From assembly GCA_018105865.1 (NCBI GenBank), contig CM030862.1, positions 11,773,474 to 11,837,473 on the forward strand: 64,000 nucleotides of DNA. Direction: 5' to 3'. A program made the translations under genes and the position numbers. Below, piece by piece: positions 1-12,853 of the stretch (position 1 is its first letter; the number at the start of each line of letters is the position of its first letter). Below the pieces are notes generated by a model. It ran no database searches. It had not been told where the DNA came from and was given only the letters and a program-made list of their open reading frames with translations. The stretch comes from Metaphire vulgaris (lineage: Eukaryota > Annelida > Clitellata > Crassiclitellata > Megascolecidae).

Positions 1-3000
1 GGAAGGAAGGAACAAAGGAAGGAACAGGAAGGAACGAAGGAAGGAAGGAAGGAAGGAACGAAGGAAGGAAGGAAGGAAGGAAGGAAGGAAGGAAGGAAGG
101 AAGAAGGAAGGAAGGAAGGAAGGAAGGAAGGAAGGAATGGAAGGAACATTTTCAGTACAAGGAAGGAAGGAACAGAAAGGAAGGAAGGAAGGAAGGAAGG
201 AAGGAAGGAAAGGAGGAAAGGAAGGAAGGAAGGAAGGAAGAAGGAAGGAAGGAAGGAAGGAAGGAAGGAAGGAAGGAAGGAACGAAAGGAAGGAAGAAAA
301 AAGGAAGGATCTCAAAGGAAAAAGAAGAAGGAGGGAAGGAAGGAAGAAGGAAGGAAGTAAAGGAAGGAAGGAAGGAAGGAAGGAAGGAAAAAGGAGGAAC
401 AGAAGGAAGGATCTCAATTGAAAGGAACAGAAGGACAGAAAAAGAACAGAAGGAAGGAACACAAGGAAGGAAGGAAGGAAGTAAGAAGGAAGGAAGGGAA
501 GGAAGGAAGGAAGGAAGGAAGGAAGGAAGGAAGGAAGGAAAGGAAGAAGGAAAGAAGGAAGGAACGAAGGAAGGCAGGAAGGAAGGAAGGAAGAAGGAAG
601 GAACGAAGGAAGGAAGGAAGGAAGGAAGGAAGGAAGGAACAGAAGGAACAGAAGGAAGGAAGGAAGGAAGGAAGGAAGGAAGGAACAGAAGGAAGGAAGG
701 AAGGAAGGAAGGAAGGAAGGAAGGAAGAGGGAAGGAAAAGGAAGAACAGAAGGAAGAACAGAAGGAACGAAGGAAGGAAGGAAGGAAGGAAGGAAGAACA
801 AGAAGGAACAGAAGGATCAAGAAGGAAGGAAGGCAGGAAGGATCATCAGGAACCAGGAAGGAAGGAAGGAAGGAACGAAGGAAGGAAGGAAGGAAGAGGA
901 AGGAAGGAAGGAAGGAAGGAAGGAAGGAAGGAAGGAAGGAAGGAAGGAAGGAACGAAGGAAGAAGGAAAGAAGGAAGGAAGGAAGGAAGGAAGGAAGGAA
1001 GGAAGGAGGAAGGAAGGAAATAGGAAGGAAGGAAGGAAGGAAGGAAGGAAGGAAGGAAGGAAAGGAAGGAAGGAAGGAAGGAAGGAAGGAAGGAAGGAAA
1101 GGAAGGAAGGAAGGAAGGAAGGAAGGAAGGAAGGAAGGGAAGGAAGGAAGGAAGGAAGGAAGGGAAGGAAGGAAGGAAGGAATTAGGAAGGAAGGAAAGG
1201 AAGGAAGGAAGGAAGAAAGGAACGAAGGAAGGAAGGAAGGAAGGAAGGAATTCTGGAAGGAAGGAAGGAAATAGGAAGGAAGGAACGCAGGAAGGAAGGA
1301 AGGAACGAAGGAAAGAAGGAAGGAAGAAGGAAGGAAGAAGGAAGGAAAGAGGAAGGAAGGAAGGAAGGAACGAGGAAGAAGGAACGAAAAGGAAGGAAGG
1401 AACGAAGGAAGGAAGGAAGGAAGGAAGGAAGGAAGGAACGAAGGAAGGAAGGAAGGAAGAACAGAAGGAAGGAAGGAACGAAGGAAGGAAGGAAGGAAGG
1501 AAGGAAGGAGGAAGGAAGAAGGTTGAAGGAACGAAGGAAGGAAGGAAGGAAGGAACGAAGGAAGGAAGGAAGGAAGGAAGAAGGAAGGAAGGAAGGAAGG
1601 AAGGTTCGAATGAGGAAGGAAGGAAGGAAGGAAGGAAGGAACGAAAGGAACGAAGGCGAAGGAAAGGAAGGAAGGAAGGAACAGAAGGAAGGAAGGAAGA
1701 CGAGAGGATTGAAGGAAGGAAGGAAGGAAGGAAGGAAGGAAGGAAGGAAGGAAGGAAGGAAGGAAGGAAGGAAGGAACGAAAGGTTCGAGGAAGGAAGGA
1801 AGGAACAGGAAGGAAGGAAGGAAAAGGAACAGGAAGGAAGGAAGGAAGGGGAAGGCCAGGAAGGCGAAGGAAGGAACGAAGGAAGGAAGGAAGGAAGGAA
1901 CAAAGGAACCAGGTCCAAGGAAGGAAGGAAGGAAGGAAGGCGAAGGAAGGAACCTGGAAGGAAGGAAGGAAGGAAGGAAGGAAAGGGAAGGAAGGAAGGA
2001 AGGAAGGAAAACGAAGGATTGACGAAGGAACGAAGGAAGGAAGGAAGGAAGGAAGGAAGGAAGGAAGGAAGGAAGGAAGGAAGGAAGGAAGGAAGGAAGG
2101 AACGAAAAAGGAACAGAAGGAACGAAGGAAGGAAGGAAGGAAGGAAGGAAGGAACGAAAGGAAGGAAGGAAGGAAGGAAGGAACGAAGGAAGGAAGGGAA
2201 GGAAGAAGGAACAGGAAGGATTGAAGGAAGGAAGGAAGGAAGGAAGGAAGGAAGGAACGAAGGAAGGAACGAAGAAGGAAGGAAGGAAGGAAGGAAGGAA
2301 CGAAGGAAGGAAGGAAGGAAGGAAGGAAGGAACGAAGGAAGGAAGGTGTTGTCCAAGGAAGGAAGGAACGAAGTGGAAGGAGGAAGAAGGAAGGAAGGAA
2401 GGAAACTGAAGGAATGGAAGGAAGGAAGGTCGGAAGAACAAGAAGGAAGGAAGGAAGGAAGGAAGGAAGTGGTGGAAGGAAGGAAGGAAGGAAGGAAGGA
2501 AAGGAAGGAAGGAAGGAAGGAACGAAGGAAGGAAAGGAAGGAAGGAAGGAAGGAAGGAAGGAACAACAGAAGGAAGAAGGTCGAAGGAAGGAAGAAGGAA
2601 GTCCAGGAAGGAAGGAAGGAAGGAAGGAAGGGAAGGAAAGGAAGGAACAGAAGGAAAGAGGAAGGAACAAGGAAGGAAGGAAGGAAGGAAGGAAGGGAGG
2701 AAGGAAGGAACAGAAGGAACGAGAGGAAGGAAGGAACGAAGGAAGAAAGGAAGGAAGGAAGGAATCCGAAGGAAGGAAGGAACAGAAGGAACAGGAAGGA
2801 AGGATGAAGGAAGGAAGGAACAGAAGGAACGAAAAGGAAGGAAGGAAGGGAAGGAACGAGGACCGAAGCCTTGAAGGTAGGAAGGAAGGAAGGAAGGAAT
2901 TGAGAAGGAAGCAAAGGAAGGACCCAAGGAAGGAAGGAAGGAAAGGAAGGAAGGAAGGAAGGAAGGAAGGAAGGAACGAAGGAAGGAACAGGAAGAAGGA

Positions 3001-5512
3001 ACAGGAAAGGAATGAAGGAAGGAAGGAAGGAAGGAAGGAAGAACGCTCAGGCCGTTCGGGAAGAAGGAAGATCCGGAGGAACGGAACGAAGGTGAAGGAA
3101 GGAAGGAAGGAAGGCCGAAGGAAGGAAGGAAGGGAAGGAAGGAAGGAAGGAAGGAACAGAAGGAACGAAGGAAGGGAGGAAGGAAGGAACGAACGAAGGA
3201 AGGAAAGGAACTAGGAAGGAAGAAGGAAAGGAAGGAACAGGAAGGAAGGAAGGAAGGTGAAGAAGGAAGGAAGGAACGCAGGAAGGAACTGGAAGGAAGG
3301 AAGGAAGTCCAGGAAGGAAGGAAGGAAGGAAGGGAAAGGAAGGAAGGAAAAGGAAGGAAGGAAGGAAGGAAGGACCAGGAAGGAACAGAAAGGCTGAAGG
3401 AAGGAAGGAAGGAAGGAAGGAGGAAGGAAGGAAGGAAGGACAAAGGAAGGGAAGGAAGGAACGAAGGAAGGAAGGAAGGAATTTTTGGAAGGAACGAAGG
3501 AACGAAGGAAGGAATGGAAGGAAAGGAAGGAAGGAAGGAAGGAAGGAGGGGCAAGGAAGGAAAGGAAGGAAGGAAGGAAGGAAGGATCTAAGGAAGGAAG
3601 GAACGAAGGAAGGAAGGAAGGAAGGAAGGAAAAAGTGAGGAGAGGGAAGGAAGGAAGGAAGGAAGGAAGGAAAAATTTCCCAGGAAGGAAGGAAAGGAAG
3701 GAAGGAACGAAGGTCAGAAGGAACAGAACTCGAAGGAAGGAACTGAAGGAACAGAAGGAAGTAAGGAAGGAAGGAAGGAAGGAAGGAAGGAAGGAAGGAA
3801 GGAAGGAAGGAAGGAAGGAACGCAGGAATTTACTCTTTAGAAGGAAGGAAGGAACACAGGAAGGAAGGAAGGAAGGAAGGAACGAACGAACGAAGGAACG
3901 AAGGAACGAAGGAAGGAAGGAAGGAAGGAACGAACGAAGGAAGAAAGGAAGGAAGGAAGGAAGGAAGGAAGAAGGAAGGAAGGAAGGAAGGAAGGAAGGA
4001 AGGAAGGAAGGAACGAAGGAAGGAACGAAGGAACGAGAAGGAATGGAAGGAACGAAGGAACAGAAGGAACGAAGGAAGAAGGAAAGGAAGGAAGGAAGGA
4101 AGGAAGGAAGGAACAGACGAAGGAAGGAAGGAAGGAAGGAAGGAAGGAAGGAAGGAAGAAGGAAGGAAGGAAGGAAGGAAGGAAGGAAGGAAGGAAGAAG
4201 GAAGGAAAAGGAAGGAAGGAAGGAAGGAACGAAGGAAGGAAGGAACAGAAGGAACAGGAAGGAAGGAACGAAGGAACGAAGGAACGAAAAAACGAAGGAA
4301 CGAAGGAAAGGAACGAAGGAAGGAACAGAAGGAACAGAAGGAACGAAGGAAGGAAGGAAGGAAGGAAGGAAGGAAGGAGGAACAGAAGGAAGGAACAGAA
4401 GGAAGGAAGGAAGGAAGGAAGGAAGGAAGGAAGGAAGGAAGGAAGGAAGGAAGGAAGGAAGGAAGGAAGGAAGGAAGGAAGGAAGGAAGGAAGGAAGGAA
4501 GGAAGGAAGGAAGGAAGGAACGCAGGAAGGAAGGAAGGAACGAAGGAAGGAAAGGAAGGAAGGAAGGAAAAGGAAGGAAGGAAGGAAGGGAAGGAAGGAA
4601 GGAAGGAAGGATCGAAGGAAGGAAGGAAGGAAGGAAGGTTCGCAGGAAGGAAGGAAGGAAGGAAGGAAGGAAGGAAGGAAGGAAGGAAGGAAGGAAGGAA
4701 GGAAGGAAGGAAGGAAGGAACGAAAGGAAGGAAGGGAAGGAAGTGGTGGAAGGAACGAAGGAAGGAAGGAAGGAACGCAGGAAGGAAGCATAGGAAGGAA
4801 GGAACGAAGGAACAGGAAGGAAGGAAGGCAGGAAGGAAGCAATGAAGGAAGGAAGGAAGGAAGGAAGGAAGGAAGGGAAGGAACGAAAGGAAGGAACACA
4901 GGAAGGAAGGAAGGAAGGAACGCAGGAAGGAAGGAAGGAAGGAAGGAAGGAAGGAAGGAAGGAAGGACGAAGGAAGGAAGGAAGGAAGGAACAGGAAGGA
5001 GGAAGGAAGGAAGGAAGGAAGGAAGGAAGGAACATAGGAAGGAAGGAAGGAAGGAACGCAGGAAGGAAGGAAGGAAGGAAGGAAGGAATGAAGGAAGGAA
5101 GGAAGGAAGGAAGGAAGGAAGGAAGGAAGAAACGCAGGAAGGAAGGAAGGAAGGAAGGAAGGAAGGAAGGAAGGAAGGAAGGAAGGAAGGAAGGAAGGAA
5201 GGAACGAAGGAAGTAACGCAGGAAGGAACGAAGGAAGGAACGCAGGAAGGAAGGAAGGAAGGAACGCAGGAAGGAAGGAAGGAAGGAAGGAAGGAAGGAA
5301 GGAAGGAAGGAAGGAAGGAAGGAAGGAAGGAAGGAAGGAAGGAACGCAGGAAGGAAGGAAGGAAGGAACGCAGGAAGGAAGGAAGGAAGGAAGGAAGGAA
5401 GGAAGGAAGGAACGCAGGAAGGAAGGAAGGAAGGAAGGAAGGAACGCAGGAAGGAAGGAAGGAAGGAAGGAAGGAAGGAAGCAAGCAAGGACGGAAGGAA
5501 GGAAGGAAGGAG
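1..5512. repeat. 5.5-kb GGAA tetranucleotide satellite (continues off the left edge)
   Basis: Almost every base belongs to a (GGAA)n purine tract on the plus strand, broken by scattered variants such as GGAACG, GGAACA, GGAACGCA and GGAAGAAGG. The tract stops abruptly near 5512, where ordinary sequence begins. Long open frames on both strands are only the translation of the repeat (KEGR on plus, PSFL on minus) and are not genes. The strand is almost pure purine, so it could form triplex DNA, and GGAA is also the core ETS-factor site; both points are inference. Confidence 0.98.
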
Positions 5513-6565
5513 GGAACGTTTGTTCACAATAATCGTAAGTTGGATATTGCAGAGGTCTTCAGAATTTTTCAGCCGCGGGCCGCATTGCTGACCTTTGACG
5601 GCTCCGCGAACCACATGCACAAGAAATTATATTTTGCAACATATATACGCTATATACAGCGAACAATTATCTGATAATAACAGACTACTTATCGTTGAAT
5701 TATGATGCAGTGCTCAATGCAGACTGCCGAATATCAGTTGCAATTGAAATGGTTTTTAACTACTGTGAGATAAACGAACCTGATGCATTTCTTACAAAAT
5801 TACGTTAAACTGAGGTCCAAAGTGTGTAGTACCTAAAATAAGAAATTACAGACATGGAACCTGTTGATACCAGACCTGTGATTTTATGTCTAAAATGCTC
5901 TAAAACACACGTAGGAGCATCTACGATTTCAAAAAAAATTTCGGGGGAGAAACTCCCGAACCCCCATTCCAATGGGGCCGCGTGTAACGCGGCCGAGGAG
6001 TGTCTAACGCGGGAGAATGGGTGGAGAAGGAAGGGGTTGAATCTTGGGCTTCAGCCCCCCAAACATAAAATCTTGGCTACGTCACTGCGATCATCTCATC
6101 TTCAACTTCTCATCGTTTCTGTTCTGTCCGTTGTCGTAGCAGCAGCAGCAGCAGCAGCCAATGTGTCTGTCTCTTTCTGAGATGACCTATCTATGAAGGA
6201 ATGAAGGAAGGCAGGACGAATGGCTGTCTTGCTGAACTTTTCCTCTGCTTTTGGACTTTGAACGCCGACAATGCATGGCGCCAACAATGTACCGGTACTC
6301 TGGCAGACTTAAATGACACCCGTTTAAAAGCCTGCCAGTATGTTGTTGTTGTTGCCGTGGTCGTCGTTATGCATTGTACTGGCGCTACAAAAATTCGCAC
6401 ATTCTCTTATGGCGCCTGTCTTGTTAAAATCAAAGCCCAAAAACGAAAACAAAATACAATCAAACTGATACTTAATTATTAGGTAATAATAAGCATATAG
6501 GCACAAACAAGCAAAAGGCCTCAATAACACCATAGATAAAAGATAAAAGATAGACCAGACATTGG
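5513..6565. other. Intergenic, no gene recognised
   Basis: Unique-looking sequence after the satellite. It holds a short GCA run at about 6138-6158. The stretch ending near 6090 finishes in a GGCTACGTCACTG motif resembling the right ends of the CAGTGGCG elements found later, so a decayed DNA transposon may lie at about 5900-6090. No open frame here resembles a protein I recognise. Confidence 0.5.
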
Positions 6566-6758
6566 CATGGGTTTGGTCCACCCATGGGTTGGGTTGAGCC
6601 AGAAATATTTCCTTGTTTATGGTGGGTTGGGTTGGAAAATAAGCCATGGTGTAAGGAATGGCAATGGCTTGGATAGAGTAACCATATTGCTTTCATAGGT
6701 TGGGTCTGATTCATGATAGGTTGTGGTGGGTTTTAAAAATGGACCCATGTCTATTGTC
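6566..6758. repeat. Dispersed repeat copy 1 (GGGTTGG-rich), paired with 33035-33273
   Basis: A stretch rich in GGGTTGGGTTGG and ending in a GGACCCATGTCTATTG-like motif. A second copy with the same order of motifs (CATGGGTTGG, CACCCATGGG, TTTCCTTGTTT, AAGCCA-GGT, GACCCTTGTCT) lies at 33035-33273. The copies are diverged but collinear. Family unknown. Confidence 0.7.
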
Positions 6759-6832
6759 TGAAATAGACTGAAGTAGGCCAATTACCGTACATCTGGGTTC
6801 ATGGCTTTATATATACATGCATTGTCTGTATG

Positions 6833-6966
<134 letters not shown>

Positions 6967-7337
6967 TAACAGGTCATCGTTTATTTTCTTCAGAAGCTGC
7001 AGTAAATTAAGATGACAAACCTGCATGACTAAAACAAGAAACCAATACCTACCGGCGCTATAAAAATTCGCATCACGATAGGCACTCCTAAAGGCTGGCG
7101 CCAGTTAAGGCGGTCACGTGACGCCAAAGAAATACTTCGCCTCGAACCACAGAACGTGCGTCTATGGCCCTTAGAAGAATTAGACTGGTGCCCTGCAGGT
7201 AGGCAGTGAAGCAGACTTCTACCGTATACGTCTACGACGCTGGTTCCCTAGAGGACCACGTGATTCATCTTATCTCGCGTCCTCTCTGCTGTGTCCTATC
7301 TCCACTAATCTTCAAAGAGTGCAAAGATTAACCGGGG

Positions 7338-7339
<2 letters not shown>

Positions 7340-7379
<40 letters not shown>

Positions 7380-7421
7380 CAGAGACAGAGAGACAGAGAC
7401 AGAGACAGAGACAGACAGAGG
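7340..7421. repeat. (GA)n / (ACAGAG)n microsatellite
   Basis: A GA run followed by imperfect ACAGAG units. Confidence 0.95.
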
Positions 7422-7547
7422 TGGGCATTGGGAAATATATAGGATAGACAAGAGGATACAAGAGTATCCAACCAAGGATCATCAGCAGTCCGACGGAGGA
7501 TTTCTGCCATTGATTCAGAATTAACTGGCTCAGACCTCATTGAGGCC

Positions 7548-7548
<1 letters not shown>

Positions 7549-7599
<51 letters not shown>

Positions 7600-7708
7600 T
7601 GTATATATATATATCCTGATCCAGTTAATATATAGTATATCTGGATTATAAATATACATATATATGTATAATTGTATATATATACATATATATATTCTGA
7701 TCCAGTTA

Positions 7709-7743
<35 letters not shown>

Positions 7744-7748
7744 CATGT
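7549..7748. repeat. (TA)n-rich tract with internal duplication
   Basis: Long TA runs are interrupted by two copies of a CCTGATCCAGTTAA / TTCTGATCCAGTTAA motif (about 7614 and 7696) and an (AC)n run. The motif duplication suggests local expansion of a TA-plus-spacer unit. Confidence 0.9.
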
Positions 7749-8189
7749 ATACATAGGAGATAAAGCAAAAGGAGATGAAGCCGGCATTTGTGTCCCAGCA
7801 TCGGACTCCGTGATCCGGAGCGTAGAGTCTGAAGATTAGTGTCGGGTTGGAGAACTGGATCTCGACTGACTTAGATCCGGGGCAAAGGGATAGGATCTCG
7901 ATCTGGGAGGATTGTTTATCGGAAACAAAAGCAGGTCCAAGGCTCCTCCGATCGCCTTTGAACCTGAATGGCTTGACAGGTCAGATCAGGTAGAAAACGA
8001 GATAATCGCGCTTAAGACTGACAGCGAAATTACTGGATGGAATACAGGGATAACAATGGAAAATCATTGATAATAGAGGAAGCGATTCACAAGAAAACCA
8101 AGAAGAGATTTTTTTAAAAATCTGAAATGACAGAACTACAATTGCTGCAAATTCTTATACGATTGTCTTGCATGATGTGTATGATTGCA

Positions 8190-8370
8190 TAGACAGTAGA
8201 ACTTCGTTATAACGGGCTCAGTTATAAACTATAATACTTGGCTACAATGCAATGTATGGTCCTGTGTGATGCGCTACCTTTGTAGATGGTATTGGATATA
8301 ATGCAACTCAAGATACTACATGCTAAATTATACAGACCCGCTAAGTACATTATAACGAAGTTCTACTGTA
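8190..8370. mobile_element. Pogo/Tigger-like MITE, copy 1
   Basis: The left end reads (TA)GACAGTAGAACTTCGTTATAA and the right end TTATAACGAAGTTCTACTGTA, an inverted repeat of about 20 bp around a ~140-bp core with no coding capacity. TA duplications and CAGT-starting ends fit non-autonomous Tc1/mariner-pogo elements. A sister copy lies at 43346-43525. Confidence 0.85.
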
Positions 8371-9471
8371 TGTGTTTTTGTGCATGTGCATTTCCAACTA
8401 TCGCACTAAGGGCTTTTAGATTTTACACTGTAGAATAACGTCCAAAATATTTGACGGCACCAGTGTTTTATACAGGCCTGTTAGGAGGGGAGATTTCTCC
8501 TCCCCAACCTCAAAATCCCCCCCAAAAAAAAATCCCAGCACTTACACAAATTTTGCATTGAACTGTGTCTTTTCCCCTCCAACCAAGTCGAGCCCCCCAA
8601 AGCCTCAATTCCCCAAAGGCCTGGAGTCCGGATAAAACACTGGACGGCACAAGACATTATTGTACCTACATTAAACATTTCAAGTACAATCCTCCTGTCT
8701 ATCTGTTCTAATCAGTCTATGTATGAATTGTATAGATAGGTAGATATGACAAGGGTTCTAAACAATATCATAACTGCCGGTAAGTAATTCTTATTTTAAT
8801 CACGTTTCAATTTCTTCAATTAGATATTTAAACTGCTACCTAAAAATATTACATATATATCTCAAAAGGAACCATGTAACCCATCTGCAAAAAATTGGTA
8901 ACAGCGCCATTCCATATCAATTACTTCCAAAGGAACGCAAAAAAATTGAACCTGACAGAAACCAGATAAGACTGACCACACATTCCACCGCATATACAAC
9001 CAACCCAAATCCTAAAATAATGACAAAAATGTCAGATATTTTCAACGATTTAGGATGAAATGTGGAATAATGAGATAAACCGAAATGGTGGATCGAACGG
9101 ACATTTCTGAAAGACAAGATGGATTAGGATCAATTGAAGAAAACGCTCGAAAGCAAAGACAGGGCTAAACAAGTTATAAACGATTACATTTCTAGAAATG
9201 CCACGGAAAATCCACAAGCCATGTGAATTCAACGCTTGCATTTCAAAGAGCGCTACAGAGAAGTGACATCAAGCTTGCACTAATACGATATCAAGCTTGC
9301 ACTAATGCCTAGTTCCTTTGAACCAAGAACCAGAGAAATTGCATTACATTGCACAGTTTGGCTAAAATGTAAACTGATTCGATAACATTTTATCGCATTT
9401 AACATTAACGTGACACAAAAAAACTAGCCAAACAGAAGGTGAACATTATTATTATCATTATTGAACTCTAT

Positions 9472-9649
9472 TACAGTGAAACCCGCTTAATTGCATAGGT
9501 GCAGTGCGAGTCTTGCTTATGCGATTAACAGGGCTATGCGAATAACTGGGACATCTGATACACAAAACACTGGTTCGGGTTTTTATGTTGTTATGCGATT
9601 ATGCGGGTTATGCAATTAAGCGGTATGCGATTAAGTGGGATCCACTGTA
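9472..9649. mobile_element. Pogo/Tigger-like MITE with TACAGTGAAACCCGC ends
   Basis: Begins TACAGTGAAACCCGCTTAATTGC and ends GCGATTAAGTGGGATCCACTGTA, imperfect terminal inverted repeats flanked by TA. The interior is a hairpin-rich series of TTATGCGATTA motifs without an ORF. A shorter relative is at 45274-45374. Confidence 0.8.
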
Positions 9650-10089
9650 TATCTAACACATTCTTTAAGCACTTTGATTAAAGTGACACTAATGATAATA
9701 ATTATTATTTCATTGTACTTATGGAAAATATATCTTTAAAGTCTGGACACTCCTGGATCTGTATAATAAGTATTATAGTACATATAGTTATGAAAGTTTG
9801 CTCTTTTTGTTAATTCTTTAATTTCATTGTGAAGCTATCTGATAAGTAATTTTTTGTGAATGTTATCTACCGGTAATTATCTGAAAATTGTCACTTATAC
9901 ATGATTTATGCCTTAATATTTTCAGTGAAATCTTGCTGTTTATGATTTAATGATGTGTATTGAATAACGGTATCTTACTGTATTTGTGTTTTTTTCATGT
10001 TCATTTTTGTGTTTGTGTTTTAAATTGAAATACCGGTAAACTGTTTCAAAAACAAAACAAAAAAGCATGCAAAATTGACGGTGAAATGT

Positions 10090-11100
10090 GAATCACAAAT
10101 GTAAGTAAGTAAGTAAAAGTAAAATCTCGTGGATTTCTATAGCGCCTTGGCAAGCAGCACAACAGTAGCTGCTTATTCTCAGGCTCTCAATGTGTATTGT
10201 GGTGCCAGACCTTTTTGGCCCTACAACATTCTTCAATTTGCCCCAAGGGCAATCGTCAATTTGCCCAAGGGTCGGAGGGGGCTAGCGAGGCTTAACCCCT
10301 CCCCCCACACACTATGCTTTACGGACAAATCATCAATGACCTACCTAAACCTAAGGAAAGAAGACTGGCTTAAATTACAGTGTTAAGTGCAAAGGCAACA
10401 TCTGCAATGCACTTCAGAGGTCAACGTCAAATGTCAACAAATAAACCGGAAGTCGTGACCCCATTAGCCAAGGTCAAGAAACCCCAGAGCAAGTACATCC
10501 TAACACTCCAACAACTAAGGCTTCCTACTCTAATCTATTACAATACTATTACACTACTTGAACATTGTGCATACCGTACTGTGGGATTCAGAATATGCAT
10601 GCTCTCAGTTATGAACCAAACCAAACCAAACATAATAGCAAAATACAATTGAAGTCTCATATCATAAAAATACACTACTGTATAACTGAGACAATATAGC
10701 AAGCAACTATTACATACTTGCATATATACATACTTACTCAAAAACAAAAACTGAATTTGGTAGTTTAACTAATAGTCAGTAGCTTAGCGAGAAAATAATT
10801 ACAGCGTAAAGAAATACATGAGAGAGTTAGAGACAGAGATTATTTGTCTCAGAGAGAAAGCAGAAGAGAGAGAGAGTTAGATATCAAGATAGAGAGTTTT
10901 CAAATTTAATAACTCAAGTTACAGCAACACAGTGAAGCAAAGTGGAGGAGAGCACATCTTAACTAGCTGGGGCATAACGAATAAGCCTCAGGGCTGTAAT
11001 TATTCAACCAAACCGGAGGCCAATTTTAATGAAATTCTTTGGCGCATTCGCATCACGCGCATGCGCAGTCGACGTCCGTCAGTTTTCAGTGAAATACACT
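10090..11100. other. Intergenic, no gene recognised
   Basis: Contains a short (AAGT)n run at about 10101 followed by CTCGTGGATTTCTATAGCGCC. The same AAGTAAGTAAGTAAAATCTCGTxx-ATATAGCGC arrangement recurs at 41887-41930, so this is probably the tail of a dispersed retroelement or SINE. Nothing else is recognisable. Confidence 0.5.
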
Positions 11101-11110
11101 GGCATTGTGT

Positions 11111-11111
11111 C

Positions 11112-11186
<75 letters not shown>

Positions 11187-11203
11187 CAAAGAGAGAGAGA
11201 GCT
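11111..11203. repeat. (GA)n microsatellite
   Basis: About 90 bp of near-pure GA with one AAGCAAA interruption near the right end. Confidence 0.97.
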
Positions 11204-11756
11204 TTGGCCTCCGGCACATTCAGCCAGTCGGCAAGGGGCCAAACAAAGTCTAATGAAATTCCACAACAACAGACGCTTCCCTTCACTCCAAGGTAACTCC
11301 ACCCACCCACCCATCCCTTTTTCACCCTTTCTCCCCACCCAGCCCCTACCTCCCCTTCACTCTCTCCCCATCCCACCTGATAAAGCACTCAAATCCATCT
11401 CCGAATGACAGACTTCCTGTGGGTGGGGTGGTCGAACCACTCGGGGAGGGGGAGAGGGGAGAGGGGTTCCATTCCATCCATCCATCCATCCATCCATCCA
11501 TGGATATATCGTGATTGGTCGAGCTTGACCCCTCGGTGATCTCTGCTATTGCTGCCGGAGTCCGGCAATGATTTAGCGCCATTACAACGCAGGAAGATGC
11601 GCCGCCATTAATCACGATATCGTCTGCGCATGCGCGGCGCTGCCGGATATTCTGCATGTCTTCCGGTCATAAACGGAAATGACCATCAGTCCACGTTATC
11701 ACCGACAAACTTGGCGTGATTTAAAGTGGCTTAGGAGGGAGGCATTGCTGGGGGAA

Positions 11757-11842
11757 AGCCACTAGGGCCGCTAGCGGGGGTTGAACCCGTTCCGTCAGCC
11801 TACCGCTCCAGTGCATAACCCATTCTGCCATTTGCCGCCCCT
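11757..11842 (-). repeat. tRNA-like SINE head (candidate)
   Basis: Read on the minus strand, this stretch contains a B-box-like GGGTTCAACCCC and an upstream A-box-like TGGCAGAATGGGT with spacing close to that of a tRNA gene. The acceptor arms do not pair cleanly, so it is more likely a tRNA-derived SINE or tRNA relic than a working tRNA gene. Confidence 0.4.
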
Positions 11843-11907
11843 AAAGAGGCTGAAGGATGAGGTTTTCTTCCTCTCTTTTTCTCTCCATCTCTTCTAAGCT
11901 AACAGTA

Positions 11908-11972
11908 ACAGTGGTTCTCACACAGGGCAGTCCTTACTGAACCACTTTAAACCTTGTTATATTATATTATTA
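11908..11972. repeat. Dispersed 65-bp repeat, copy 1
   Basis: A block beginning AACAGTGGTTCTCACACAGG and ending in a TTATATTATATTATTAT tail. It is nearly identical to 40938-41006. The AT-rich tail suggests a retroposed element; the CAGTGGTTCTCA start is also a common hAT terminus. Confidence 0.85.
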
Positions 11973-12164
11973 TAATCCAGTCTTAACTATCAGATTAAAT
12001 ACAATCGAAAATTTAAGCTACTCAGTCCTTAAAATCATCATTACCACCACCACCATCGTCATCATCGAACTTCTATAGCGCCATTTTAGTAATTTCCTCT
12101 ACATCAGTCAATGGTCGCTCCTTGATGTGAATCGTACCGGTAATTGCAGATTGTCAAATTCAGT

Positions 12165-12193
12165 AAGCAAGTAAGTAAGTAAGTAAGTAAGTC
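12165..12193. repeat. (AAGT)n short tandem repeat
   Basis: About seven AAGT units in an otherwise unremarkable intergenic stretch (11980-13990) in which I recognise no gene. Confidence 0.9.
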
Positions 12194-12853
12194 CAATTGT
12201 TTGTAACTTACACCTTCACGAAGGGGCGGAATAGTTAAGCAGCATTGAGAGCGGAGAGCAATCGGTCGGGTGATCACCCAGGGAAAAAGATCGCAAGTTA
12301 CCGGACTGAGAAATCGGTGATGGCACATTCTGGAACATATACTAAACCACGAAGCCTCTAAGAAAATGCGACAACATCTCATCAGGACCCCTTTTATGCA
12401 GACCGACAATGGGGTCTCACAAAAGGCACCCATAAATCGGGGGCCCATTAAACCATTTTGCATTCCCACGCAGTCAACAGTCAATTGGTTAGCATAAGAT
12501 ATTGAACAGAATGTTGCAAACGGAATTCCGATTTCAATGCGCGCAAAAACAAAGAACAGAAACAAATTACTAATCAATAATAAGACAAAGACAAAGACAA
12601 TCCACTGAGAACCACGACAACCAACAAAACACTGGTTCCATGATTTCTTTGTCTCGAAAATTACAACCATAAAGACTGGTTCCATGTATCTCTAAGAAGC
12701 AAAACCAAAGCATTTTTGAATGTTATGACAGCTCTCTGTTCAACGCTACAGCTAATAAAAATCAATCAGCCGCAAGAACATATAGGTATACTATGCACAT
12801 GTATGTGCACTTGTGCAGCAATGATGCTAGGAGACCTTAATATCCAAAAGGAT

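Larger units (their letters stand above)
7759..10120. other. AT-rich intergenic DNA with two pogo-like elements
   Basis: No coding sequence recognised. The stretch contains the two TA-flanked inverted-repeat elements listed separately (8190-8370, 9472-9649) and a G/C-run hairpin at about 8475-8640, where GGAGGGGAGATTTCTCCTCCCC folds back. Confidence 0.5.

Noticed and set aside
1..5512. CRISPR-like or other spacer-repeat system in the satellite
   Set aside because: The variant units are single-base or few-base changes of GGAA, with no unique spacers, and the DNA is clearly animal.
137..5674. Very long open frames on both strands (up to about 920 codons)
   Set aside because: They are translations of the GGAA satellite; all six frames stay open because the repeat contains no stop, and the products are monotonous KEGR or PSFL strings.
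11000..11408. Overlapping ORFs of 60-160 codons on both strands around the GA repeat
   Set aside because: They consist mainly of RE or SL dipeptides from the microsatellite and have no conserved flanking sequence.
12104..12685. A 193-codon minus-strand ORF
   Set aside because: No family resemblance, unusual residue composition and no splice-site or codon-use support; AT-rich intergenic DNA gives such frames by chance.
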